Source of the DNA: Allosphingosinicella deserti
GTDB taxonomy: Bacteria > Pseudomonadota > Alphaproteobacteria > Sphingomonadales > Sphingomonadaceae
DNA length: 64,000 bases
Reading direction: 5' to 3'
Assembly: GCF_003012735.1 (NCBI RefSeq)
Contig: NZ_PXYI01000004.1
Span: 248,001 to 312,000, forward strand
Position numbers and translations under genes: made by a program
The notes under the pieces: model-generated
The model's input: only the letters and a program-made list of their open reading frames with translations
What the model was told of the DNA's origin: nothing
The model's database searches: none
Shown: positions 46,067-56,000 of the stretch, in pieces
How positions within the stretch are numbered: the first letter of the stretch is position 1
Layout of the letters: the number at the start of each line of letters is the position of its first letter

Positions 46067-46387
46067 TCAGGCGGCGATGCGCAATGGGCGGCTCGGGCGG
46101 TTGGATGCGTCGCAGAATGCGGGTTCGTTCTCCAGGCGCGCGGCCTCGCGCTGGAGCGACTCTTCGTAAGCATGGGCGTAGCGCGCGTCACAATCCGCCT
46201 CTTCGACCGTCTGCTCGCGCATGAAGCTTACGCAGAGGTGACGGCCGAAGACGTCGTCGCCTCTCAGCTTCACGTCGACCAGACCGGTCTGCGGCAGAGT
46301 GTCACGCACTTCCATGAGCCGGGCGATCAACGCGTCCAGCGTGCCGTGACCCTTGATTTCAAGATAATCTTTGACGAGCTTGCTCAC
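46067..46387 (-). CDS. Small conserved-looking hypothetical protein
   Basis: A 106-residue protein I do not recognise. It starts at GTG 46387 (VSKLVKDYLEIKGHGTLDAL), with GGGAGA eight bases upstream. The N-terminal half is helical with IARLMEVRDTLPQTGLVDVK and looks coherent and charged. The C-terminal half is less structured. No cysteines, signal peptide or membrane segment stand out beyond LCVSFM. It is isolated between two gene-poor stretches. An upstream in-frame extension exists but is compositionally poor. Confidence 0.5.
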   Translation of the reverse strand: MSKLVKDYLEIKGHGTLDALIARLMEVRDTLPQTGLVDVKLRGDDVFGRHLCVSFMREQTVEEADCDARYAHAYEESLQREAARLENEPAFCDASNRPSRPLRIAA

Positions 46388-47025
46388 TGGACTTCTCTCC
46401 CGGCTCTTCGACAGGCCTGAAGCAACCTGGAGCGGACACCGCTCGCATCGCCAAGCCGTACTCTCACCTTCGCACACCGGATGAGATCGACGAATTCCAG
46501 TTCGCCTCGCCTCCGGCACTCTTCACAAGGATTTGCGATCCTTCGATAGCGCATCCATAGACTTCGGATAGTTGTTGCCCGCGTTACCAACCATATCGGT
46601 ATTTCACGTATTCGCCGGTTCCGCGTCGCATTTGCGCCGGCCGGCCTGGAGCAGCAATCACGTCGGTTGCGACTTCCGCAATCTCCTGCTGTTACCGGAT
46701 AGCGATCCCGATGATGTCACCGGTCAATACGAGGGGATGATCGAGGTACGATCGCTTCGGAGCCATACTCGGCCGCGGAATGCTCCGGCACGCTGGCGCA
46801 GCTTGCGGGATCCCGCTGCGAGCGGCGCGTGCGGCGGTCGAAATAATCCGTCCACCGGGACGATGGGATCGAAGTTTCGCCTCGTGCTTCGGATCGCACG
46901 GCACGGAACGCCATGTTTCGGAGGGGTGCTGGGCCCGAACGTGGCGGTGTTGCGTTGCTCCCGGGGATTGGACTTTTGGCAGCGCGGCGATAGCCGTCGT
47001 CGCCGTGTCATGATGGGGGTAGGGA
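46388..47025. other. Gene-poor region before the tandem receivers
   Basis: About 640 bases in which no frame shows a family pattern. Codon bias in the available frames is poor and rich in Arg. Base composition is slightly less GC-rich than neighbours in places (for example around 46510-46620). It should contain the promoter of the receiver pair. No terminators, tRNAs or repeats were noticed. Confidence 0.5.
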
Positions 47026-47442
47026 TTGAGCAGCGTAGAGGGGATTCCAAAATCGGAACCCGTCGTTCTCCTCGTCGAGGACGATGTGTTCGTCAGGTTC
47101 ACGACGTCCGAGATGCTGCGGGAGGAAGGTTTCGTGGTCGTGGAGGCGGTGAACGCCGCGGAGGCGCTGGCCCTGATCTCGACGGGGCTGGAAGTGGACA
47201 TCGTGCTGAGCGATGTTCGTATGCCCGGTGAGATCGACGGGGTGGCTCTCACCGCCAAGATCAAGACGATCGAGCCTCTCCTGCCGGTGGCTCTCGTGTC
47301 GACCCACCTCCCTCCCGATGTGAAACATGAAGCGGACGCGTTTCTGGCGAAACCGTTTCGTGTCGCCGAATTGTTGGAGTTGGTCAGGAGCCTGGTGGGA
47401 ACAGAATGGCTGAGCAAGCGGAGCAGCCTCGCTGCATCCTAG
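47026..47442 (+). CDS. Single-domain response regulator (receiver), intact
   Basis: A 138-residue stand-alone receiver. The acidic pair is in VVLLVEDDVFVR, the phosphoacceptor Asp in VDIVLSDVRMPGEIDG, the switch Ser in VALVST and the conserved Lys in FLAKPFRVAEL. All key residues are present. It has no output domain. The only in-frame start is TTG 47026, preceded by a purine-rich GTAGGGA. The second receiver gene begins inside its 3' end (37-base overlap), so they form a translational pair. The cognate kinase is unknown; orphan kinases are encoded elsewhere in the window. Confidence 0.8.
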   Translation: MSSVEGIPKSEPVVLLVEDDVFVRFTTSEMLREEGFVVVEAVNAAEALALISTGLEVDIVLSDVRMPGEIDGVALTAKIKTIEPLLPVALVSTHLPPDVKHEADAFLAKPFRVAELLELVRSLVGTEWLSKRSSLAAS

Positions 47443-47798
47443 TCGTCGACGGCGACGTCCTCGTGCGTCACGCAATTTCGGATTATCTTCGCAGCTGCGG
47501 GTACACGGTGATCGAGGCTTCCTCGACCGACGAGGCGGGCACGGTGCTGAGCGACGACAGCGTTCCTGTGGACGCGGTCCTCTGCGATGCGGAGGCGCCC
47601 GGCGGGCGAAACGCCTTTCAACTGCGCGCGTGGACCCGGGAGCATCGCCAGGACGTGCAGATTGCCTTGGCGGGGAGTATCGAAGCGGCGGCAACAAAGG
47701 CGGCCGAATTCTGCGAGCAAGGGCCGCACCTCACTCGCCCCTACGATCCGCAGAGCGTCGTGGACTATGTCCGGCGCCTCCTTGGGGGTGCCTCGTGA
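47406..47798 (+). CDS. Second single-domain receiver, degenerate
   Basis: A 130-residue receiver fold overlapping the previous gene by 37 bases. The first acid position reads CILVVDGDVLVR, so one acid is separated by Gly. The phosphoacceptor is plausible in VDAVLCDAEAPGG, but the conserved Lys is Arg in LTRPYDPQSV. These changes suggest weak or absent phosphorylation and a role as partner or sink for the intact receiver. No output domain. About 180 bp separate it from the next gene, on the other strand. Confidence 0.72.
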   Translation: MAEQAEQPRCILVVDGDVLVRHAISDYLRSCGYTVIEASSTDEAGTVLSDDSVPVDAVLCDAEAPGGRNAFQLRAWTREHRQDVQIALAGSIEAAATKAAEFCEQGPHLTRPYDPQSVVDYVRRLLGGAS

Positions 47799-47974
47799 AC
47801 CAGGCGCCCACGGCACGTCGTTCCTCACGACGTCAAGCGCCGGCCTGAAACGCCTGCGATCGTGACGGCACCTGTCCTTGGCCAGCTACCATGCGGCGCC
47901 TCGACGCGGAGAGCTGCCGTTCATGGGGACGACCCTCGCCGCGGAACGGATTCCGGCTCGAAGTATCGATGAAC

Positions 47975-48979
47975 CTATCGCGGCGCGGGAATCCTGACGG
48001 TCTCACCTGTGAGGTCGATCGCCACCTTGCCTCGAAGCCCGCGCGAGCCCCCGGATTCGAGCAGTTCGTGCGCTTCGCCGATCCGGGCCAGCGGCAGCAC
48101 CGCACCGACCACCGGCTTGATGAGTCCGCGTTCGACGAGGTTGGTCAGCGCATCGAGCTTGCCCCGGTTCTGCCGGGTGAAGACGAAATGATAAGCGGCG
48201 TTCTTTTCCCAGGCTTCGATGAGGTTCTGCGGCTGGGCGATGTCGACGATGCTGACCACGCGTCCCGCATCTGCAAGGACGAGCGGAGATCGTGTCAGGG
48301 CGTCGCCGCCAATGGTGTCGAACACGACGTCCACCCCTTGCCCCCGGGTCAGCTCCGCAACGGCCGAGACATAGTCATCGGCGCTGTGGTCGATCGCCTC
48401 GTCCGCTCCGAGCGAACGCACGAATTCGTGGTTGCTGCGGCGCGCCGTCGTGATGACACGCGCACCCATCGCCCTGGCAAGCTGGATCGCCACCGTACCC
48501 ACGCCGCCGGCCCCGCCGTGGATCAATATCGTTTCGTGAACGGCAAGCCGGGCGCGGGTCACCAGGGCTTCCCAGACCGTCCCCCCGACCAGCGTCAGGC
48601 TTGCGGCTTCCAGATGGTCGATATTGTGCGGCTTGCGGGCGACCAATTCGACATCGGCGACATGCTGCTCCGCATAGGAGCCGGGGCCGCCGAAGATCCT
48701 GGGCGTGTAGTAGACCTCGTCGCCGATGGCGAACTCACGTACGTCCGTGCCCGTCGTTTCCACAACGCCGGAGACGTCGTAACCGATGATGGCGGGAAGC
48801 GGCACGTAATCGGCATAGTCGCCGCGACGGATCTGATAATCCAGGGGATTGATCGCCGTGGCGTGAACCCGCACCCGCACCTGCCGAGGTCCGACCGTCG
48901 GCACGGGAACATCGCGCATCTCGAACGCGTCGAAGCCGCCGAATGTGCCGAGGACGATCGCCTTCATGGTTCCGGTCAT
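47975..48979 (-). CDS. NAD(P)H:quinone oxidoreductase-like MDR protein
   Basis: A 334-residue zinc-independent medium-chain dehydrogenase/reductase. The N-terminal GroES-like part reads [20 protein letters not shown] and the Rossmann loop [19 protein letters not shown]. The usual structural zinc cysteines are missing, as expected for quinone oxidoreductases. It would reduce a quinone or enone with NADPH. It is transcribed in the same direction as the pirin, flavoprotein and hydrolase genes upstream, with 208 bp in between. Confidence 0.88.
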   Translation of the reverse strand: MTGTMKAIVLGTFGGFDAFEMRDVPVPTVGPRQVRVRVHATAINPLDYQIRRGDYADYVPLPAIIGYDVSGVVETTGTDVREFAIGDEVYYTPRIFGGPGSYAEQHVADVELVARKPHNIDHLEAASLTLVGGTVWEALVTRARLAVHETILIHGGAGGVGTVAIQLARAMGARVITTARRSNHEFVRSLGADEAIDHSADDYVSAVAELTRGQGVDVVFDTIGGDALTRSPLVLADAGRVVSIVDIAQPQNLIEAWEKNAAYHFVFTRQNRGKLDALTNLVERGLIKPVVGAVLPLARIGEAHELLESGGSRGLRGKVAIDLTGETVRIPAPR

Positions 48980-49187
48980 GCTCTCACCCTTTGCTCAAGC
49001 CGATTGATGGGACTGGACGATGGACATCGAAGCGCCGATCGACGGGACCTGCGGGCCTGCGAACTGCACAGGGCGGCGCCGGCGCCGGCATCGAGCACCG
49101 TGGCGGTGATGACGCTCGCGGCCGGGTTTCCGGAAATGCGAGGCCATTCGCGATCCCGGCGTGTCGCGGAAGGCGGAACACGGCCGG

Positions 49188-50081
49188 TCACGACATCGCC
49201 GACGCGGACGGGGCAGGGCCGTCGGGCAGCGGAATGAATTCGCGATTGTCGGCGTCGGGCAGCTTCATGCGGCCCGCTTTCCAGTCCGACGCGGCCTGTT
49301 CCAGGCGATCCCTGGACGACGAGACGAAGTTCCAGAAGATGAAGCGCTCGCCGACCGGCTCGCCGCCAAGCACCATCACCGTGGCCGGCACGGCCGCCCG
49401 GACCCGCGAAGCGCCGGCGCCGACCACCAGCATCTTGCCTGCACCAAAGGTCCGGCCCTCCATCTCGACCTCGCCGGCGGCGACATAGAGCGCGCGCTCG
49501 CTGTGACCCGAAGGGATCTCGGCGGTGGCACCGGGGGCCATGTCGAGATGCGCGTAGAACAGCGGCGAATGCGTGCTGGCGCCGGCGGTAAGGCCATAGG
49601 CGCTGCCGGCGATCAGGTGACCCTTCACCCCCGTCTCTTCCCACTGCGGCAGGTCATCGCCCGAATGGTGCGAGAAGGCGGGGGCGGTCTCCTCCAATTC
49701 GGTCGGCAATGCGACCCAGGCCTGGATGCCGTGGATGCGGTCGCCGACCGCCCGGGCACGCTCAAGCCGCTCGCTGTGCGTGATGCCGCGACCGGCGACC
49801 ATCCAGTTGACCTCCGCCGGGCGGATCGCCTGCTCATATCCCAGACTGTCGCGGTGCATGATCTCGCCGGAGAACAGGTAGCTTACGGTCGACAGGCCGA
49901 TATGCGGGTGCGGGCGGACGTCGAGGCCGCGGTCCGCGCCCGCGGCGATGTCGACAGGGCCCATGTGATCGAAGAAGATGAAGGGACCGACCATGCGCCG
50001 CTTGGCGTAGGGCAGCACCCGCCCGACCTCGAACCCGCCGCCGAGATCGCGACGCCGCTGATCAATGACCATTTCGATCAT
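49188..50081 (-). CDS. Pirin family protein
   Basis: A 297-residue bicupin of the pirin family. The metal site is in DVRPHPHIGLSTVSYLFSGE, with the nearby Glu/His in IMHRDSLG, as in iron-binding pirins with quercetinase activity. GYEQAIRPAEVNWMVAGRGI and THSERL are family-typical. It starts in a four-base overlap with the LLM flavoprotein gene (ATGA). The C-terminal ~30 residues are poorly defined. It may act as a redox or flavonoid dioxygenase-type enzyme; the role here is unknown. Confidence 0.9.
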   Translation of the reverse strand: MIEMVIDQRRRDLGGGFEVGRVLPYAKRRMVGPFIFFDHMGPVDIAAGADRGLDVRPHPHIGLSTVSYLFSGEIMHRDSLGYEQAIRPAEVNWMVAGRGITHSERLERARAVGDRIHGIQAWVALPTELEETAPAFSHHSGDDLPQWEETGVKGHLIAGSAYGLTAGASTHSPLFYAHLDMAPGATAEIPSGHSERALYVAAGEVEMEGRTFGAGKMLVVGAGASRVRAAVPATVMVLGGEPVGERFIFWNFVSSSRDRLEQAASDWKAGRMKLPDADNREFIPLPDGPAPSASAMS

Positions 50082-51130
50082 GTTCGTTCTCCTTGATCGT
50101 CGAGGTTCGCCCGCACCATCGGAGCGACTTCCGTTCCGAGCAGTTCGATCGAGCGCTTCATCGCTGCCGTTTCCAGCGACGCGGTGCTCATCTGGAAGGT
50201 GATGCGCGCGAGGCCTCCCAGGACCTCGCTGGCGCGCCGGATCTTGGCGGCGACCGTCGCGGGCGCGCCGACGAGGAATGCGCCGTCGGGCCCGGCCATG
50301 GCGTCGAACTGCGCCCGCGTCGGCGGCGACCAGCCGCGCTCGCGGCCGACGGTCGCGGTCAGGTGCGCCCAGCCGGGAAAGAAGGCGTCGGCCGCCGACG
50401 CGTCGGTTTCGCCGACGAAGCCCATGGCGTGGACACCCACTTTGAGCGCGGCCGGATCATGTCCGGCCCGCGCGCCGGCTTCGCGGTAGAGATCGACGAG
50501 CGGCCGAAAGCGCTCGAACGTGCCGCCGATGATCGCGACCATCAGCGGCAGCCCGAGCACGCCTGCGCGGGCGAAGGATTGCGGCGTGCCGCCGACCCCG
50601 ATCCAGACCGGCAGCCGATCCTGGTGCGGACGCGGGAACACGCCCTGACCGCTGAGGTCAGGGCGAAAGCGGCCCTGCCAGCGCGGATGACTGGTCTCGC
50701 CGAGCTGCAGGAAGAGGTCGAGCTTCTCGGCGAAGAGATCGTCATAGGCCTGCGGATCGAGACCGAAGAGCGGGAAGGCCTCGCCAAACGACCCCCGGCC
50801 GACGACCAGTCCGGCGCGTCCCTTCGAGATCAGGTCGAGCGTCGCGAATTCCTGGAACAGGCGCACCGGATCCACAGCGCTCAGCACCGTCACCGCGCTG
50901 GTGAGCCGGATGCGGCTGGTGCGTGCGGCCGCGGCGGCGAGGATGATCGCCGGCGCCGAGTCGAGAAACTCGGCGCGATGGTGCTCACCGATGCCGAAGA
51001 CGTCGAGGCCAACCCTGTCCGCGAGCACGACCTCCTCGAGAAGATCTTCCATGCGCTCGGTCGCGGACAGCAGCAGGCCCGTTCGCGGATCAGGAAGGAT
51101 GGCTGCGAAGCTGTCGATGCCGATTTCCAT
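50078..51130 (-). CDS. LLM-class flavin-dependent oxidoreductase
   Basis: A 350-residue luciferase-like monooxygenase. The TIM-barrel pattern is EEVVLADRVGLDVFGIGEHH, the IRLTSAVTVLSAVDPVRLFQ segment lies after it, and KGRAGLVVGRGSFGEAFPLF follows. The family uses reduced FMN and O2 or acts as an F420/FMN dehydrogenase. The substrate is unknown. Its last codon overlaps the pirin start (ATGA), so they work as a pair. The isochorismatase-like hydrolase gene lies about 115 bp upstream in the same direction. Confidence 0.88.
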   Translation of the reverse strand: MEIGIDSFAAILPDPRTGLLLSATERMEDLLEEVVLADRVGLDVFGIGEHHRAEFLDSAPAIILAAAAARTSRIRLTSAVTVLSAVDPVRLFQEFATLDLISKGRAGLVVGRGSFGEAFPLFGLDPQAYDDLFAEKLDLFLQLGETSHPRWQGRFRPDLSGQGVFPRPHQDRLPVWIGVGGTPQSFARAGVLGLPLMVAIIGGTFERFRPLVDLYREAGARAGHDPAALKVGVHAMGFVGETDASAADAFFPGWAHLTATVGRERGWSPPTRAQFDAMAGPDGAFLVGAPATVAAKIRRASEVLGGLARITFQMSTASLETAAMKRSIELLGTEVAPMVRANLDDQGERT

Positions 51131-51246
51131 TGCGATCCTTCATGCTCATGTGTTGCGGCGCGAATATTTCCGCGCCGCTGTCTCGGCAGCGAGGGCCGGA
51201 TGCCGGGAACGTCGCGCGGTGCCCGGCCTCTCGCCACCGGGTCCGG

Positions 51247-51909
51247 TCAGACGCCCGGCGACTGCCCGGCCGGCGCAGGGGTGTTGAGCAGTTGCTGCTC
51301 CCACATGTACGCCACACCGCTGCCGCCGACATGGTCGATCATGACCTGGGTCAGCGGGCCTGCGCTGTCGACGCGCGCCCAGTCGCGCTGCCATTCGGCG
51401 GCAAGCGCAACCCAGGTCATCATGTTGATGCCGGCGGCGATCATGCGCTGAATGGCCACCTCATGCGCCTCGACCGAGGTGCCGCCGGACGCATCGGTGA
51501 TCACCGTCACGTCCCAGCCTTCGCCGGCCGCCTGGATCGCGGGCATGGCGACGCAGATCTCGGTCCACAAGCCGGCGATGATCAATTGCTTGCGCCCGGT
51601 CGCCTTGACCGCGTCGACGACCTTCGGGTCTTCCCACGTATTGATGAAAGTGCGGTCGATCACCTCCTGGCCGGGGAACACGTCGGTGACATGCTTGAAG
51701 ATCAGGCCGCCACGATCCGCGATCACACTGGTCAGGATGGTCGGAACGCCGAAGACCTTGGCCGTCTTCGCCAAAGCGGTGGTATTGTTGACCACGGCAT
51801 GCGGATCATGGCTGTTGAGATTGGCCAGCTGGTAAGGCTGGTGATCAATCAGGACGAGGACGGAATCCTCGGGACGAAGAAGCGAGTCGAGGCCGTTGCG
51901 GAAGGTCAT
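51247..51909 (-). CDS. Isochorismatase-like cysteine hydrolase (YcaC type)
   Basis: A 220-residue enzyme of the isochorismatase-like hydrolase family. The catalytic Asp is in VLVLIDHQPYQLANLN, and the nucleophilic Cys in IAGLWTEICVAMPAIQA. GWDVTVITDASGGTSVEAHE is typical of the YcaC subgroup. It hydrolyses amide- or vinyl-ether-like bonds in small molecules; the substrate is not known. It is divergent from the LysR-type regulator gene (about 140 bp), which probably controls it together with the flavoprotein and pirin genes downstream. Confidence 0.88.
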   Translation of the reverse strand: MTFRNGLDSLLRPEDSVLVLIDHQPYQLANLNSHDPHAVVNNTTALAKTAKVFGVPTILTSVIADRGGLIFKHVTDVFPGQEVIDRTFINTWEDPKVVDAVKATGRKQLIIAGLWTEICVAMPAIQAAGEGWDVTVITDASGGTSVEAHEVAIQRMIAAGINMMTWVALAAEWQRDWARVDSAGPLTQVMIDHVGGSGVAYMWEQQLLNTPAPAGQSPGV

Positions 51910-52049
51910 GACGGGTCCTTGGCTGCAGTTGCACGGGGTGGTTGCGGGCGGACGCTGAAGGGTGTCGCCGAACGCGCATTTGCCATCGTCGATATCGCTA
52001 CGGTAGCGTCACAACGTGACGTGCTGTGTTGCGCATCGGGGAACACGAG

Positions 52050-52919
52050 ATGGATATCGAGGAGCTGCGCACATTCGTGGAGGTTGCGGACGCGGGCGGC
52101 GTCACGGCGGCTGCCCTGCGTCTCGGCATATCCAAGTCGATCGTCAGCCGGCGGCTGGCACGGCTGGAGGCGGATCTTGGCATCCAGCTGCTGGCGCGCA
52201 CCACGCGTGGTGCCGCGCTGACCGAGGCCGGGATGACGTTCCGGGATCATGCCGCGAAGGTCTGCGCGGAAATCGACATCGCCCGGGAAACGATCCTGCC
52301 GGAGGGCGAACTGCGCGGCAGCTTCCGGGTCGCCGCACCTTTGACCTTCGGCCCGACCCATTTCGCACCCGTGCTCGCGGAGCTGGCGCGGCTCAACCCC
52401 AGGTTGCAGGTTCGATCATGCTACACCGACCGCTTCGTCGATCTGATCGCGGAAGGGTTCGACTGCGCGATCAGGGTCGGCCATCTCACCAGCTCCAATC
52501 TGCTCGCGAGACGGGTGGGGCAAACGCCTGCCGTCTATGCCGCGGCGCCCGCCTATATCGCGCGGCACGGCGCCCCGGAGACGCCGGAGGAGTTCGGCGC
52601 CCACGAAGTCGTGATGCAAGGGAATGAAACCTGGCTCGCGATCGATGGGGACGAGGTCATCCCATTGAAGCCGCACGGGCGGTTCAAGGCCGACAACGCC
52701 GTTGCGCTCGTCGCGGCCGCGCTTGCCGGCATCGGCGTTGCCGGCCTCCCCACAGAATTGGTCACCGACCATCTGGCGTCTGGAGCGCTGGTCCCCGTGA
52801 TGACGCGCTATCCTCCGCCGATCCTGGGAGTCTACGTGGTGCGGCCGCCGGGGCAGCATCCCGCCCGCAAGGTGAGGGTGCTGACCGAGATGATGATCGA
52901 ACACTGCCGCAACCTCTGA
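52050..52919 (+). CDS. LysR-family transcriptional regulator
   Basis: A 289-residue regulator starting MDIEELRTFVEVADAGGVTA. The winged helix-turn-helix lies in AALRLGISKSIVSRRLARLE followed by ADLGIQLLARTTRGAALTEAG. The effector domain from ~90 has FRVAAPLTFGPTHFAPVLAE and FDCAIRVGHL. It is divergent from the hydrolase-flavoprotein-pirin set, the usual layout for a LysR regulator and its target. The effector is unknown. An upstream TTG at 52026 could add eight residues, but LysR proteins normally start right at this helix. Confidence 0.9.
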   Translation: MDIEELRTFVEVADAGGVTAAALRLGISKSIVSRRLARLEADLGIQLLARTTRGAALTEAGMTFRDHAAKVCAEIDIARETILPEGELRGSFRVAAPLTFGPTHFAPVLAELARLNPRLQVRSCYTDRFVDLIAEGFDCAIRVGHLTSSNLLARRVGQTPAVYAAAPAYIARHGAPETPEEFGAHEVVMQGNETWLAIDGDEVIPLKPHGRFKADNAVALVAAALAGIGVAGLPTELVTDHLASGALVPVMTRYPPPILGVYVVRPPGQHPARKVRVLTEMMIEHCRNL

Positions 52920-53075
52920 CGGTGCGCATGCCGCGAAATCAGCGGCGTGGAAGAGGCGGGTATGATCGGCGGGGAGGGCGAAGCGCTCGCGCAAAGAGTC
53001 GCGGTACGGTTGAACGCCGGCCGGCCGCTCGGAAGCGGCGGTTGGATCGACCGGCAGGAGGAGGACCCGGGGTCT

Positions 53076-56000
53076 TCAACCCACGCCCGGCTTCAGCGCC
53101 GCGAGGCTCGCGGCGAGTTCGGCGCTCCGGAACGGCTTGGTCAGCCGGGGAAGTCCGGCCTCGATACCCTCGGCGTCCGCGTAGCCCGATATGATCAGTA
53201 TCGGCAGGTTCGGCCTCCGGGCGCGAAGCTCGTGCGCCAGCTCCGCGCCGCTGATTCCCGGCATCAGGTGATCGGTCACGACGAGGTCCGGTGCCAGACC
53301 CTCCTCGATCAGCCGTTTGGCCTCTTCCGCGGATCCTGCTTCCACGACCTCGTAGCCCATGTCGATCAGCATGTCGGCCGTGCTCATGCGGACCAGATCC
53401 TCGTCATCGACAAGCAGCGCTTTGCCCATGGCCCGAGCCGGCGCGACTTCACGAAGAATTCGGTCTTCCGCGTCGGCGCTTACGGAGCTGATCGGCAGCC
53501 AAAGGTCGATCGTCGTACCCTCGCCCAGGCGGCTTGCGATCGCCAGGCGGCCGTTCAGCTGGAGAGCGAGGCCGTGCACCATCGACAGACCGAGCCCGGT
53601 ACCCTTGCCGATGCCCTTGGTGGAGAAAAAGGGCTCGACGGCGCGGGCCAGAGTCGCCTCGTCCATACCGGTGCCGGTATCGCGCACGGACAAGCGGATG
53701 TAATGCCCCTGGCGCAAACCGGACCGGTCTCCTGAGCGGACCGACGCCCGGGCGGCCGAAATCGCCAGGACTCCGCCTTCGGGCATGGCATCGCGCGCAT
53801 TCACCGCCAGGTTCAGCACCGCCATTTCGAGCTGGTTGGCGTCTGCGACAGCCGGCGGCAGATCGTCCGGCAGCTCGACCCGCACATCGATATTGGGACC
53901 CGAGGTGCTGGCGATGAGCTCGGCCATGTCGCCGACCAGCCGCTTCACGTCCACGGCGCCGGCTTGCAGCGGCTGGCGCCGCGCGAACGCAAGCAGGCGC
54001 TGCACCAGGGTCTTGGCACGTTCGGCCGACTGCAGCGCGCCGTCGATCAGCCGTCGCTCACGCTCGTTGCCGATGCCCTTGCGAGTCAGCATGTCGAGCG
54101 AGCCGATGATCGGCGCCAGCAGGTTGTTGAAATCGTGCGCAACGCCGCCGGTGAGCTGGCCCATGGCTTCCATCTTCTGCGATTGACGCAGTGCCTCCTG
54201 CGCCTGCTTCAGCTCGGTGATGTCGCGGCCTTCGGCGACCAGCCAGATCGGCTCGCCATGTTCGGCCCGCACCGGCTTCAACGAGAAATCGACAATCGCG
54301 CGCACCTCGCCGGCACCACGCATCTCGTGCTCCTCCCGCACCGTCTCGCCGGCTGCCGCGCGCCGGATTCCGAGTTCGACCGCGTCTTGCAGGGCAGGAT
54401 TGTCCCGCATCGGCGCGGCGCGCCAGAATGGTTTGCCAATGATGTCGCCGGGCTCGATCTCACTCCAGGCGAGGGCGGTCTCGTTCACCTCCACCACGAT
54501 GCCGTCGGGCGTCAGCAGCGCCATGAATTGAAGGGCGGAGTTGAAGATGCCCTGAAAGCGGCGCTGGCTCTCGCTGAGCTCGGCCGTGCGATCGGATACG
54601 CGCTTTTCGAGCGTCTCGTTCAGCTCCCGGAGCCGGACCTCGTCAGCCTTGCGCGCCGTAATTTCGAGGGCGGTGCCGACGACCCGGCTACAGGCTTCCT
54701 CGGCCGTGAACCGGCCGCGCCCCTTGGCCGAGATCCAGCGAACGACGCCATCCTCCCTGCCGATGGTGCGATACTCGACGTCGTAAAGGGCCCGCTTCGC
54801 GGGGTCGCACGCAGCCGTGAATGCCGCTCCGACCCGCTGCCGGTCATCGGGGTGAAGCCCGCCATAGAAATCGGCCATCGTCACGGGCACATCCGGCGAA
54901 ATGCCGAACATCGCCTTCAGGCGAGGCGGCCAGATCAGCAGATTGTTGACCAGGTCGACGTCCCAGAAGCCGACCTCCGCCGCCTCCGTCGCCAGGCGTA
55001 GCCGTTCCTCATTGTCCTGGAGGCGCGCCTCGGCCTCCTTCCGATCGTGGATGTCGACCGAAGCACCGAACCAGCGGAGGATCTCGCCCGTGTCCGGATC
55101 GTGATGGGGCTCGCCGCGGACCAGGAACCAGCGATACTCGCCCGTCCTCGATCGAATGCGGTGCTCGACCGAAAAGGTCTTGCCGGTGCGAAGCGACTCC
55201 TCGAAGGACGCTATCGTTGGCGCCTGATCGTCCGGGTGGACGTGGTCCGCAGCCACGGCGGCGGCCGTCGTCGGCTCGTAGGGAATGCCGGTATAGTCGG
55301 TCCACTGCCTGTTGAAGAATTCGGCGCGGCCGGCGGCATCGGTGATCCAGACGATCTGCGGCACCGCGTCCGCCATCAGCCGGAACCGTGCTTCGCTTTC
55401 GCGCACCGCGGCTTCGGCCTCGTGCTCGGAAGTCCGGTCGCGGAAGATCTTGAGATAGCCTCCGCCGGGCTGGTCGAGCCGCATGGTCAGACCGGAGCCC
55501 CAGAACCGGCCCCCGTCCTTCCGAAGGTGCCAGCGCTCGTTGAGCGAGCGCCCGTCGCTCATGGCGCGATTCAGCTCATGGTCGGGAATGCCCTGCGCCT
55601 TGTCCTCGGGCGTGAAGAAGAAGTCTCCCGCGCGCCCGATCGCCTCGTCGGGGGAGAAGCCGGTGATGCGCTCGGCGCCGCGGTTCCAGCCGGTGACGAC
55701 GCCGTGCTCGTCGACGGACACGATCGCGAAATCCTCCGCTCCCTCGACGATCTGTCGGTAGCGCGCCTCGGAGGCGCGCTCGCGCTCGTCGGCAAGCCTC
55801 GCCGCCGTGACGTCCCGGGAAACCGACAACAGCTTCTCGGGCGCCCCGTCACGGCCGTTGATCGGGCTGACGATCACGTCCCACCAACGGGGACTCCCCT
55901 TCATCGTAGTCGCGAAGCCCTGGAAACGTCCGGTTCCGCCGCGTTTCGCCTCCTCCACCGCGGCAACCGCCTTGGCATGCTCCTCGCCGGTCCAGAAGTC

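Noticed and set aside
45469-46191. 240-codon minus-strand frame
   Set aside because: It overlaps the end of the ATP-grasp gene, is Arg-rich at both ends and has no family pattern. Only its middle is mildly coding-like.
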